Shown here: one piece after another, positions 18,471 through 27,291 of the stretch | Layout of the letters: every line of letters starts with the position of its first letter | How positions within the stretch are numbered: the first letter of the stretch is position 1 | DNA from: Ignavibacterium sp. | GTDB lineage: Bacteria; Bacteroidota; Ignavibacteria; Ignavibacteriales; Ignavibacteriaceae | DNA: 64,000 nt | Assembly: GCF_025998815.1 (NCBI RefSeq) | Contig: NZ_AP026678.1 | Coordinates: forward strand, 2,418,001-2,482,000 | Direction: 5' to 3' | The notes under the pieces: model-generated | Databases searched by the model: none | What the model was told of the DNA's origin: nothing | Seen by the model: only the letters and a program-made list of their open reading frames with translations | Program-made: the position numbers and the translations under genes

Positions 18471-18880
18471 AGTGTTGAATCAAGCCTTACTCTTTGGACA
18501 AGAATAATATCATTAACTAAAAACGGACATACATTGTGACCTTCCGGGTCTTCAAAAGTTATAGTGTAAGTTTCAGGGTCTCCTGGTGTCAAAGTAGCGG
18601 ATAAAACCTTTGCGCTGCTTGACACAAACAGCGAGCCGTTTGTTGCCCTTATTTGGTTGATGATAAGCTCGTAAACTCGCATCGTTCCTCGAACCGTTAG
18701 GTCATCAAGTTCAAGGTGCGTCCTTCCTGCAGTAGTAATTCCTTTGTCAATGCCGCCAACCTGCTCCTGTCCAGCCAGATGCAAAGGGATTTGTGCCAAT
18801 TGATTTATCTCCAAATTGTTCAATGCTTGTATAAAATAAATTTGCTCCAGTAGTGCCTTTTTGTTCAAGAACATTATCAA
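18455..18880 (-). pseudogene. Tail fibre/host-specificity protein, fragment 2
   Basis: The coherent part runs from GGIDKGITTAGRTHLELDDLTVRGTMRVYELIINQIRATNGSLF to PFLVNDIILVQRVRLDSTL, a conserved phage tail-protein segment. Residues before GGIDKG are out-of-frame translation. It should follow directly from fragment 1 (ASGWTGAGWR..) and lead into fragment 3 (RQGSVYLTSD); two single-base frame changes separate them. Confidence 0.7.
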
Positions 18881-19220
18881 GTGTTAAAGCACTAACAAAC
18901 CTTCCGGTTCCATTAACATCAAGCTTGTAAGAAGGTGCAGTAGTATCTATTCCAAGACTGCCTTTAAAATATGATTTAACATTAGCGCCCGAATAAATAG
19001 CATAAGTATCGGTTGAACCAATAACACTATCAATTTTTATCCCATAAGCATTTTGTGCCTTAAATACTGGTATATGTAACCCTATATCCAGTTGTAATAT
19101 ATAGAGAGGCTTTGAGTAATTACTTTCAACTTTTAATAACGATAAGTTTGTAATAGTTCCACTTCCAGCACCACCATAATCACTAAATACAACTATAAAA
19201 TCCATGTGAATTTGTGACAT
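18747..19220 (-). pseudogene. Tail fibre/host-specificity protein, fragment 1
   Basis: A 157-residue frame. After a variable N-terminal part it reads YKLDVNGTGRFVSALTLDNVLEQKG and FASGWTGAGWR, the 'peptidase-S74/tail-spike-like neck' seen before intramolecular repeats in fibres. It stops one residue after the expected join to fragment 2. Confidence 0.65.
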
Positions 19221-19751
19221 TTCCGACTATTCTTTTTTCTAATGTAAAAACAGCATTCGATAATTCAGTAACTAGTAATCTGAACTTGTATGGTCTAAAA
19301 ACATGCCGACTGTTTATATTTCTAACCCACCAGGAAGGATTACTATTACCAGCACCCCAAGAATAATTGAGCTGTTAAATTATTTTGTCTATATCATAAC
19401 TTCCGCTTTGGTTTGCTATACACTTAGTTGAAACAACATAATGTTGTGTCTGTCACCAGCTTGTAGTGTAATTTCAGCTTCTTGAAATGCTTGCATTTCT
19501 ATGTAACAGTTAAAGCTATTAGTTAATAGTTAAATTAGAAAATAGATGGAGTAACTTGAGGTTGACAATATCTTGTATAGTATTTAATTGGTTTGAAGTT
19601 AGTTTCAAATTAGTTGCATTGATATACTAAGCTCCGAATTGTTCTTCAGCTCGTTAAGATTAGCCACCTACCAGTTAAGGATAACTTGTACTTTATGTTT
19701 CTATCTAGCCTAACGACATTTGTTGTATTGTGTTCCAGGCATTGCTAATAA
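19221..19751 (-). pseudogene. Decayed tail-fibre repeat units
   Basis: Not open in any frame, but the minus strand clearly matches the repeat that ends the preceding gene. For example TCAAACCAATTAAATACTATACAAGATAT near 19,570-19,600 copies the unit 'SNQLNTIQDI', and TTATCCTTAACTGGTAGGTGG copies 'YPLTGGG'. The copy is scattered with insertions, deletions and substitutions. Confidence 0.65.
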
Positions 19752-21749
19752 TTAATGTGCGCAAATGGTAGGGGTTGCGGTTGTGCCTATATCTTGTATA
19801 GTGTTTAATTGGTTTGATGTTAGCTTTAAATTTGTTGTGTTGTAGTTTAATCCGATTGTTCTGTCGGCAGTTAAATTCCCGCCACCAGTCAAAGGATAAT
19901 TTGTATTTATAGCTCTATCCGCTCTTACAGCGTTTGATGTTGTAGTTCCGGCACTGCTAAGTGTTAATTGAGCAAAAGTTGGAGTTGATGTGGTCATAAT
20001 ATCCTGTACAATATCCAACTCACCATTTGTTAGTTTCAGGTTACCGGTAAATTTTAAGCTTACATTTAAGCTTGTCAAATCCAGTGGTGCCAGGAAATTT
20101 AATTCTGATGTCCCAATGATAGTATTGATTGATGATACATAACCAGAGGTAGTATCTCCATTATAGGAGTAGTCCGGCGATGCAAATATAACCTGTCTAA
20201 TATCATAATTATAACCGGTAGTGCCAACAAGCTGAAAAGTAATTTCCCTGGTAATAAGATTGTATTGAATATTTGTAATTATGTAGCTCTCGGAACCTTT
20301 TGTTAGGAAATCGAGTATGTCCCATGCCACAGTGTTATCATCGAGATTCAGAGTTAAATCCCAGGCAACTCTCCTTTTACCATAGAATGTTAAGTAATCC
20401 TGTGCCAGCTCAATAGCTTTGTTTTTCAGGAATAATAACGGGTCTTCATTTACACCCGGCAACTCCGTAGTTATAAGTTCTTTTTTAATCTCATTTTTAG
20501 GTTTAATAAATCCTGTTGCATAAGGGGGTTTTAGTGTAACAGTTTGCTTTATTTGCAAGTATTCGCCCGTCTTTTTATCTATTATCCAACTCTTAAGGTT
20601 AACAGTGCAGGCATCTGCAAGTTTATCCCAGAAATATTTTTTACGGTTGCCGAATATTTTAGTATTGCTTAAATCCCGTTGATTGCCTCCGGTTAATTCA
20701 TTTTTAGATTGTAAAACAAGATTCCCTTGTTTATTCACATATAGATAAGATCCGCTTATTCCTCCCGCCGGCTTAATTGAATTAACTAATGTAATTATAG
20801 CATCAAGGGGGCTTTTCCCGAAAGGATTATTTTCAACTAATCTGACTGCATATTCTGCTGGGACATTAAATGTCAACGACCCGGGTATTACAGTAAAATT
20901 TGTCCCCGGCCAGGCCTGGTTGTACAAAGCTTTAATTAACTTAAGACCATCAAGACTAACTAGTTCGTCTGATACAATATTGTTAATATCTTCTCCATAA
21001 ACCAGGGATTTATAAGCTTTGTGATTTAGCCAATTATTTCCATCATAAATTATAGTATTGTAATTAGTAGAATCAAGATGAGGCACAAATTCCACCCTGT
21101 TACATATTTTGTTATAAATAGGGTGTATCTCAAGCCAGGATTTTGTTATCACTCGTAATCTGCTCTCACCACTAACAATCTCAGGTATATCAACAACTTC
21201 ACCGGGATTTACTAGAACACTGTTTAAATCATCATATACATTAGGATGTGCAGCACATATCCAGATATGGTTGGGTACTCCGTTATTATATTGGAATTGG
21301 TATTCCGTAGAAAGGGGTGCTGCATCGGATAATCTGTCTTTTATAAGATAGTGGTCTCTTATCTGTTCAGCAGTTAATATTCCCAATGCTGATAATTTAT
21401 CAACGACACTGAATTCTACTACATTTTCATAATCATTCCAGGATATGCTCGAAAAATCACTTATCCCTTCAAACAATGGGACAAATGTACCATCAGATTT
21501 AAGCGATGATATGCGGAAAAGGTATCTGTTAATATTACTCAGGTCAATAGAAAATTTATTGTATGGCGGTTCTCCATTCAAATACCTCAAAGAAATCTTT
21601 ACTTCGTCAAAGACTATTGTTCCTGCTTCACCAGGATTATCGCTCTCTACATTTTTTGATAACGAGGATATGTCGGCAAGATATTCACTCCAATCTTCCC
21701 AATTGCCGGACGGATAATCTTTAAACTCAATTTTAATGTTACTAATCAA
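19752..21749 (-). CDS. Phage tail protein (tail tip) with C-terminal fibre repeats
   Basis: A 665-residue protein directly after the tape measure (8-bp overlap). The first ~510 residues look like a distal tail or baseplate-hub protein (DYPSGNWEDWSEYLADISSLSKNVESD..., FEGISDFSSISW). The last ~130 residues are repeats of the form 'LTNGELDIVQDIMTTSTPTFAQLTLSSAGTT..AVRADRAINTNYPLTGGGNLTADRTIGLNYNTTNLKLTSNQLNTIQDI', as found in fibre shafts. It ends with TPTICAH where the repeat predicts TPTFAQLT, so the true C-terminus is probably longer and lost by a frameshift near 19,755. Confidence 0.75.
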   Translation of the reverse strand: MISNIKIEFKDYPSGNWEDWSEYLADISSLSKNVESDNPGEAGTIVFDEVKISLRYLNGEPPYNKFSIDLSNINRYLFRISSLKSDGTFVPLFEGISDFSSISWNDYENVVEFSVVDKLSALGILTAEQIRDHYLIKDRLSDAAPLSTEYQFQYNNGVPNHIWICAAHPNVYDDLNSVLVNPGEVVDIPEIVSGESRLRVITKSWLEIHPIYNKICNRVEFVPHLDSTNYNTIIYDGNNWLNHKAYKSLVYGEDINNIVSDELVSLDGLKLIKALYNQAWPGTNFTVIPGSLTFNVPAEYAVRLVENNPFGKSPLDAIITLVNSIKPAGGISGSYLYVNKQGNLVLQSKNELTGGNQRDLSNTKIFGNRKKYFWDKLADACTVNLKSWIIDKKTGEYLQIKQTVTLKPPYATGFIKPKNEIKKELITTELPGVNEDPLLFLKNKAIELAQDYLTFYGKRRVAWDLTLNLDDNTVAWDILDFLTKGSESYIITNIQYNLITREITFQLVGTTGYNYDIRQVIFASPDYSYNGDTTSGYVSSINTIIGTSELNFLAPLDLTSLNVSLKFTGNLKLTNGELDIVQDIMTTSTPTFAQLTLSSAGTTTSNAVRADRAINTNYPLTGGGNLTADRTIGLNYNTTNLKLTSNQLNTIQDIGTTATPTICAH

Positions 21750-24414
21750 GGGTCAGCTTCCTTCGCTGATAATTACCTATATTGTAAATTCTGCGTGCCT
21801 CTCTATCATCAAGATAAGCAACCGCCTTGATTGCACCGCTACTAAGGTCTTTACGTAAGAGCTTTATTTCATTAATTAATTTGCTGTTATCTACACTCAT
21901 ATCGGCATATATTTTGGGTCTTAATTCGCTTTTAAATATCTCTATAAATGTTTTTTCAGGTGCAATAATTTCGTTTTCAAAACCTTCGAAAAATCCTTGC
22001 TCGCCTTTTCTAAGTCTTCCGCCGAGTGCAAAACCACCAATCTTTGTGGACTGTATCTTTGCAACATTAGCCATGCCTTTGGCAATAGTTGCAATTGCAA
22101 GTATTGGACCTAATATTGGTCCGGCTCCAATTGGGGGTGGTGATAACGCAGCTGTTGCTGCGCGATAAGTTTCAATGATTGTTTGCGCAATTGCCATCGC
22201 TTTATAAGCTGCCGTATGTTGAGCAAAGATTCCTCCGATGTTTTCGAACAATAAAGTGTAATTATTCAGGGTATTCTGTAGTTCCTGTTCTTTTAATTCT
22301 TCCCTTCTTCTCTTATATTCTTCTTCGATTGCTGTAGTCATTTCGGCGCTATTTTCATATGCAGCAACTTTTTCCAACTCTGTTTTACGCCAAAGTTCAA
22401 GTTCCTGCTCTTTACTTAATCTGGCGTAATCCAATATATTACCATATTGTATATCCGGCAGTTCTTCCGCTTCAAAAGGTAATTGTTCATCAATTTTTAT
22501 TTCGGGTGGTTTAAGCTTAATAGCGAGCTCAAGTTCCGTTTCTTTCAGCTGGTTAACAAGAGCAGTAACATCCTGCCCATAATTTTTATATAATTTAATC
22601 ATCTCATTGATGTGTTTAGCCTTCTGCTGCAGAATAATTATATCATTATCTGTTTCAAGTTTCAGTATTGCCGCCTGATGTCGCTGTGCTTCGGATAATA
22701 ATATCTTGTTTTTTTCAAAAAGTTTTTTCTTCTCCTCCTCAGTCAGTTTGTCTCGGGTTTTCCTTATTTCCCCGGTCTCTTTGTTTTTAGCATCTATCTC
22801 GGCCAACAAATCATCTATTTTTTTCTGTGCTTCAGTAATACTTTCAGCGTGTTTTATAGCAGCATTTACCTGGGCATTGATAATCCCTGGTGTACCATTA
22901 ATAAGTCGCTGCGCCTCACCTAATAGATAATCCCAAATGTCGGGCGATATATTTTCGTTTTGTTTAGATGCCAAATTTTGTATTGCCAAATCGAGCCGCT
23001 GATTTAAAATTTTTAGATCAATAAGCTTCCTGAATTCCTCTGTTTGCCTTTTAACAGCTTCAGCCAGTTTATCATGGTTTGTTTTTTCAATAGATAGATT
23101 TTCTAAAAATCCAGGATAAATTTTTTGTGCCTCTTCTTTGGCTCTGTTACGTTCCTGGATTGATTTGTTCTGATCTAATATGGTTTTTGTAAGCTGATCA
23201 AATTTAATTTTTTCGGCATCGGCGCTTGCAACCACCTGCCGCTCTGAGTCAGACAATTTATCGTATGAGCTGCTTAATAAATTAATTGCAGCTGTTATTG
23301 CTGTTATGCCAATTACTACCCATCCCGCAGGTCCAATAGAGGCAGCCAATCCCTTCAATGTTGTTCCTAAGGTAATAAATGATTTTTGCAATAATCCGAC
23401 TCCAGCCCCTGCAGCAGACATCTGCTCTCTTAATAAAGGAAATATACTTTTTAAGCCTTGTAAGTTACCTATTAGAGGCAGAAGACCAGTGGTTTTTAAT
23501 GTAAATGCCGCAGCGCTTAATGTCCCAAATGTGCCTATTAATCCAGCCAGTTCCGGAGAAAAATCATTAATTGTCTCTAAAGCTTTACTGAATTCTTCGA
23601 TAAGAGGCGATAGTCCAATAGCAATTGTTCCTCCGATTTGTTGCTGCAGTTGCTGAAAGTTATCTTCCAGGGTTGACAGTTTACCGCCAAGTGTTTCACT
23701 TTGCTTTTCGAGCATTCCATAAAATTTTCCCCCTTCACTTGTAGCATCTTTAAATGCCTGGATAATCATCTCAGAGCTTATTGTTCCATCTTCCATCTCT
23801 TTTTTTAATTCACCAATTGATTTACCGGTTTTTTCAGCTATAATCTGCAACGGGTTAAATCCCGCGTTTATCATCTGCAGCAGGTCCTGTCCCATTAACC
23901 TGCCTGTTGATTGCATCTGAGCAAAGGCAAGTGTCAACTGGTTCATTTTCTGGGCATTACCACCGGATATATCTCCAAGCATTTTCAGATAGGGCAATAT
24001 ATTTTGTGCTTCGACTCCGAAGCTTAATAATAATTTGGCATTTTCCTGCAACCCGGATAATTGAAGCGGGGTTTTGGATGCAAATTCCCGCAAGTCGTTA
24101 ATCATTTGCCTGGCTTTATCACCGTTTCCAAGTAATATTTCAAATGATACAATTGATTGTTCCAAATCGATTGCAGCCTGTACCGGTGTGCTTAATATAT
24201 TTTGTAGTGCTGAATATGTCTCTCTAAAACCTTGAATTATCTGGCGTGCATTATCGAATCCCCTGGCAATTGATGTCTCAAAGCCATTTACTGCCTGCTG
24301 TCCGAACTTGAAACTTTTATACAATTGTTGTATATTTTCATCAGTTAATTGGATTGATGCAATGGCTTCTTTATTGTCTATACTTATTTTTAGTTTTATT
24401 ATATTATCAGCCAT
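21742..24414 (-). CDS. Phage tail tape measure protein
   Basis: An 890-residue protein that sets tail length. Residues about 60-260 are the tape-measure N-terminal domain (SIVSFEILLGNGDKARQMINDLREFASKTPLQLSGLQENAKLLLSFGV, then GQDLLQMINAGFNPLQIIAEKTGKS). A hydrophobic stretch at about 350-375 (GPAGWVVIGITAITAAINLL) and long coiled coils at about 480-720 follow. Another Ala/Gly/Pro-rich hydrophobic region is near 770-815. Downstream of a frameshifting chaperone pair, as is usual. Length implies a tail of moderate size. Confidence 0.92.
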   Translation of the reverse strand: MADNIIKLKISIDNKEAIASIQLTDENIQQLYKSFKFGQQAVNGFETSIARGFDNARQIIQGFRETYSALQNILSTPVQAAIDLEQSIVSFEILLGNGDKARQMINDLREFASKTPLQLSGLQENAKLLLSFGVEAQNILPYLKMLGDISGGNAQKMNQLTLAFAQMQSTGRLMGQDLLQMINAGFNPLQIIAEKTGKSIGELKKEMEDGTISSEMIIQAFKDATSEGGKFYGMLEKQSETLGGKLSTLEDNFQQLQQQIGGTIAIGLSPLIEEFSKALETINDFSPELAGLIGTFGTLSAAAFTLKTTGLLPLIGNLQGLKSIFPLLREQMSAAGAGVGLLQKSFITLGTTLKGLAASIGPAGWVVIGITAITAAINLLSSSYDKLSDSERQVVASADAEKIKFDQLTKTILDQNKSIQERNRAKEEAQKIYPGFLENLSIEKTNHDKLAEAVKRQTEEFRKLIDLKILNQRLDLAIQNLASKQNENISPDIWDYLLGEAQRLINGTPGIINAQVNAAIKHAESITEAQKKIDDLLAEIDAKNKETGEIRKTRDKLTEEEKKKLFEKNKILLSEAQRHQAAILKLETDNDIIILQQKAKHINEMIKLYKNYGQDVTALVNQLKETELELAIKLKPPEIKIDEQLPFEAEELPDIQYGNILDYARLSKEQELELWRKTELEKVAAYENSAEMTTAIEEEYKRRREELKEQELQNTLNNYTLLFENIGGIFAQHTAAYKAMAIAQTIIETYRAATAALSPPPIGAGPILGPILAIATIAKGMANVAKIQSTKIGGFALGGRLRKGEQGFFEGFENEIIAPEKTFIEIFKSELRPKIYADMSVDNSKLINEIKLLRKDLSSGAIKAVAYLDDREARRIYNIGNYQRRKLTLD

Positions 24415-24492
24415 TATTGTTTTTGTCCTTCTTGGCGAGTTAATTAGTTACTTAGGGAATCGTTTTTTTAATAATCTTATGTAACTTTTTCT

Positions 24493-25043
24493 TTATTTAA
24501 TGTGCTTTTTCCATTCTGCAATCCTCAACCTCATCTCATTCAATTCACTCACTTTAATCAAGTAATACCAATCATAACAATATTCAACTTCCAGATCATT
24601 AATTATGTTTGTTTTTGATATGTCACCTCCGGAGAGCTTAAACAACAGCGGGTCAATATCTACACTTGCAGGGTCATAATATGATATTCGAAGTTCGCTT
24701 AATCTTTCAAGCTCTCCGCTTGTTCTTTCATGTTCATCGTTCAGCTTATTGAAGAGCCCGTTGTATTTTTCATCAAACTTTTTTTTCGCGTAAAAAAATC
24801 GTTTATCGCACGGCTTACCTCATTAAAATCTTCTTCAAAAATATCACCTTCAACAGGCCTATCGAGTATAACCCCCAGCAAATCCTCTACACGATTATCA
24901 GTTAATAGTAGCATAATAGAATTCTTATCGTCAGTATTTAAACCGCTGAGTATTTTAAGTATCCGTCCCCAATCTTTTAGTGTATATTTATTTTTTAGAT
25001 GATATATCTGCTGATTTATTGTGTAGGGTTTTGTTTCTGTCAT
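24493..25043 (-). CDS. Tail assembly chaperone, -1 frameshift product (gpGT-like)
   Basis: Frame 0 starts at ATG 25043 (AAGGAG upstream). At an A8 run on the minus strand (24779-24786; ..CGA AAA AAA AGT..) a one-base backward slip moves into a second open frame. That frame reads KKKFDEKYNGLFNKLNDEHERT...LRIAEWKKHIK and stops at 24493, giving about 183 residues. A short/long chaperone pair made by -1 slippage just before the tape measure gene is the rule in long-tailed phages (lambda G/GT). The second frame has no start codon of its own near the shift. Confidence 0.75.
24741..25043 (-). CDS. Tail assembly chaperone, short form (gpG-like)
   Basis: A 100-residue unshifted product (MTETKPYTINQQIYHLKNKYTLKDWGRILKIL...FFTRKKSLMKNTTGSSIS). 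It overlaps the upstream gene by 56 bases. ATG 25043 is preferred over a codon 21 bases earlier because AAGGAG lies 9 bases in front. The last 12 residues come after the slippery A-run and are replaced in the long form. Confidence 0.75.
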   Translation of the reverse strand: MTETKPYTINQQIYHLKNKYTLKDWGRILKILSGLNTDDKNSIMLLLTDNRVEDLLGVILDRPVEGDIFEEDFNEVSRAINDFFTRKKSLMKNTTGSSIS

Positions 25044-25248
25044 TAATTTCTCCTTGCGAAACAATTTTTAATGTTGATAAGTCTTTAAGTTCGTAGGTTT
25101 CTGATTCTTCAGGCACATTGCAAACCAATTCATTATTAACATAATCAAATCCTTTCAAGCGACTTGAACTATAAAAAACCTGGTTGCCGTTTTTATCGAA
25201 AGTTCTCAAAGCATAATTGCCTTTTCCAATTTTTATCTTAAGCTCCAT
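24988..25248 (-). CDS. Phage hypothetical protein
   Basis: An 86-residue protein with a strong ribosome site (AAAGGAG). It is beta-rich (ELKIKIGKGNYALRTFDKNGNQVFYSSSRLKGFDYVNNELVC) and its end overlaps the tail chaperone gene. No family recognised. Its place between tail tube and chaperone suggests a minor tail component. Confidence 0.7.
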   Translation of the reverse strand: MELKIKIGKGNYALRTFDKNGNQVFYSSSRLKGFDYVNNELVCNVPEESETYELKDLSTLKIVSQGEINDRNKTLHNKSADISSKK

Positions 25249-25324
25249 AAATTCTCCTTTCTTTAAAAGTCCCTCTCCTTATGCAAAGCATCCTGTGGAG
25301 GAGAGGGATTTAGGGTAAGGCATC

Positions 25325-26272
25325 TTAATAACCAAACTTAACTGTGCCGCCTGTTGTTCCTTTTGTATCCGCGGCATCGCCACCATTAGGAGTACCATAT
25401 AAAAACGATACTGAATAAATTGGGACTCTTCCCTCAAGAACAATCTTTAGCGTTCTTTCCTCGTCATTAATTACAAATTCGTCGGTTTGTGATAGTACAT
25501 TTGCATTGAACATAAACTTATCATAATATGCCCCGGAGTTTTTTTCCTGGAAGATAACTTCATCCAGCATCCCTTTATTTAACCTTGTTACGAAATCTGC
25601 AATAGCAGCTTCTCTTCCTGTCATTTCAAGAGTGACCATCAAATTATCGACAAGCGAAAGATTATCTATTGATTTTTTGTTTTCGGTCTTAATGTTCATC
25701 TGCCGCACTGTAATGAGCGATGAACTTCCGAGCGATGATGCAGCTGGCTTCTCAAATTTATCCGGACTTGCACCTCTGTAAAGTGTAAGATCAGTACCGT
25801 CATCCGTAATTCCTGCAAATGTAACAGATGTGGTGCTATCTGCAGCATCAATAAATGTTACTGCATCATTATAAGGGAAAGCTCTTTCAAAACTGATTTT
25901 GCAACTTCTGCCGTCCTGGTTATAAGTCCAGTCAAAATCAATCCCAAGCTCTTTGCCTGCATTGAATTTCCAGACATCTTTTGCGGTGGATGATTGATTT
26001 TGCGTAACCACCTGCAAATCAACATTCCCGTTTATCCAGTCCAATAACTTTTTGAATAGGAAGACTGTTGGCTGCATTGTCTCACCTTCAAGTTTAAAGT
26101 TGAGATAATTGCGCAGTTTTCTCTTTCTGTAATCTTCGACCTGTTTGAAATGATTGATTGACAGAACAGCATCTTTTCGTATGCCAAGTGCAATCGGGTC
26201 AACCGGCGTGGTTGCCAGTGTCCCTTTGTTGCACATTACAATTTGTTTAAGTCCTGCGGCTGCGTATGGCAT
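25325..26272 (-). CDS. Phage tail protein, probable major tail (tube) protein
   Basis: A 315-residue protein beginning MPYAAAGLKQIVMCNKGTLATTPVDPIALGIRKDAVLSI. It has a regular alternation of beta segments and a conserved-looking INHFKQVEDYRKRKLRNYLNFKLEGETMQPTVFLFKKL. GGAG precedes the ATG. Position directly before the chaperone pair and tape measure is where the tail tube gene lies in long-tailed phages. I find no sheath gene beside it, which favours a non-contractile tail. Function is inferred from position. Confidence 0.65.
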   Translation of the reverse strand: MPYAAAGLKQIVMCNKGTLATTPVDPIALGIRKDAVLSINHFKQVEDYRKRKLRNYLNFKLEGETMQPTVFLFKKLLDWINGNVDLQVVTQNQSSTAKDVWKFNAGKELGIDFDWTYNQDGRSCKISFERAFPYNDAVTFIDAADSTTSVTFAGITDDGTDLTLYRGASPDKFEKPAASSLGSSSLITVRQMNIKTENKKSIDNLSLVDNLMVTLEMTGREAAIADFVTRLNKGMLDEVIFQEKNSGAYYDKFMFNANVLSQTDEFVINDEERTLKIVLEGRVPIYSVSFLYGTPNGGDAADTKGTTGGTVKFGY

Positions 26273-26273
26273 T

Positions 26274-26633
26274 TTATTTACTCCTTATTTTAATTTTCGG
26301 TTTGGTTTGGGTTGTATCATATCCATCGAATCTGAACCAGGCAGTATTTTTATCATTTATATAATTTCCGGCAAGGTCTTTAACATTTATCACCTTTACA
26401 AGATAATTGGTTTTGTAGTCAAGAAATGGAACAAAAAGTATTACAATACTATCATTCACTGCCCCAACCTTGTCAATCGGGACTATCCTCATCGATTGGT
26501 CATAAAGAGTATAATTATTTTTATTGAGGATTGTTTCTATTTGCATTTTTTCACTGAATATGACCCGGATGTAATGCTGCTGGGCGACCGATATTGTTGT
26601 GATGATTAATGCTATCAATAAAGCTTTAATCAT
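26274..26633 (-). CDS. Exported phage protein with Ig-like (SbsA/Big_5-type) domain
   Basis: A 119-residue protein with an N-terminal signal (MIKALLIALIITTISVAQQ). The rest, HYIRVIFSEKMQIETILNKNNYTL...NYLVKVINVKDLAGNYI, has the 'Y.V.FSE.M...S..N..NY.L..G...I' pattern of SbsA-type Ig domains. It starts four bases inside the preceding lipoprotein gene. An exported Ig-like protein in a prophage operon could be a surface moron that alters the lysogen. Confidence 0.65.
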   Translation of the reverse strand: MIKALLIALIITTISVAQQHYIRVIFSEKMQIETILNKNNYTLYDQSMRIVPIDKVGAVNDSIVILFVPFLDYKTNYLVKVINVKDLAGNYINDKNTAWFRFDGYDTTQTKPKIKIRSK

Positions 26634-27046
26634 TTTTTTCTCCTTATAAAAAACCCGCCGGGTTTTGGCTCTATCATATCAAGTGCAGCCCAGCTTGTTG
26701 TGATCATAGCACTGTATTTGAGATTGCTTATGTTAACTTGTATGCATCCCGCTTTTAAATATTGTTTTACTGTAGTATCGTTGAAACTATATTCGCCAAA
26801 TAGTGTATCTCCAACTGTTCTGAAATTTTTTAATTGGATTTCCAAATCGCTTACATCCGGAGACAGATAATCCATATCATTAACTAATCTCGATGTGCTC
26901 GTATCTGACTTAACCTCAGCAAAAATTTTATAAATTTTACCGGGCTGCGGATTAGTGATACCGAATTCTATGGTAGTCTTTGTATTTGGCTGAGCGCATC
27001 CGGTTGTATACAATGAAATTATAAGTGCAATTATCAGATATTTCAT
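26630..27046 (-). CDS. Phage-encoded lipoprotein
   Basis: A 138-residue protein with a lipoprotein signal (MKYLIIALIISLYTTGCAQ; acylated Cys at 17). The mature part is beta-rich with no recognised family. It overlaps both neighbours by four bases (ATGA coupling). It may be part of the lysis cassette or a lysogenic-conversion surface protein. Confidence 0.65.
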   Translation of the reverse strand: MKYLIIALIISLYTTGCAQPNTKTTIEFGITNPQPGKIYKIFAEVKSDTSTSRLVNDMDYLSPDVSDLEIQLKNFRTVGDTLFGEYSFNDTTVKQYLKAGCIQVNISNLKYSAMITTSWAALDMIEPKPGGFFIRRKK

Positions 27047-27282
27047 ACTTTAGCCTCCGGTTTTTTTTGTCCGAAAATTTTATTAAATGGAAACATTAAG
27101 CTGTTGCTCTTTATGCCATCACTAATCCCAAATGCAGCAAGTAAAAGAGGAATTCCCACCTGTAACAGATAGTCAGATAGCTGATAAACAAATGATTCAG
27201 GTTTACTAAGGGCATTAACTCCCTTAACAACAAAGAGAATCAAAGCCCAAAATTCTTTTTTCTGCCAGAAATAAATTTTCAT
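27043..27282 (-). CDS. Small phage membrane protein, holin candidate
   Basis: A 79-residue protein with one or two membrane segments (FWALILFVVKGVNAL at 11-25; LLQVGIPLLLAAFGISDG at 39-56) and a basic C-terminus. This size and topology, next to a lysozyme and a spanin-like protein, suit a holin. Assignment is by context only. Confidence 0.5.
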   Translation of the reverse strand: MKIYFWQKKEFWALILFVVKGVNALSKPESFVYQLSDYLLQVGIPLLLAAFGISDGIKSNSLMFPFNKIFGQKKPEAKV

Positions 27283-27291
27283 TTTTATCTC

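Noticed and set aside
16690-19755. Diversity-generating retroelement at the tail fibre
   Set aside because: No reverse transcriptase gene and no template repeat; changes are indels rather than adenine-specific substitutions.
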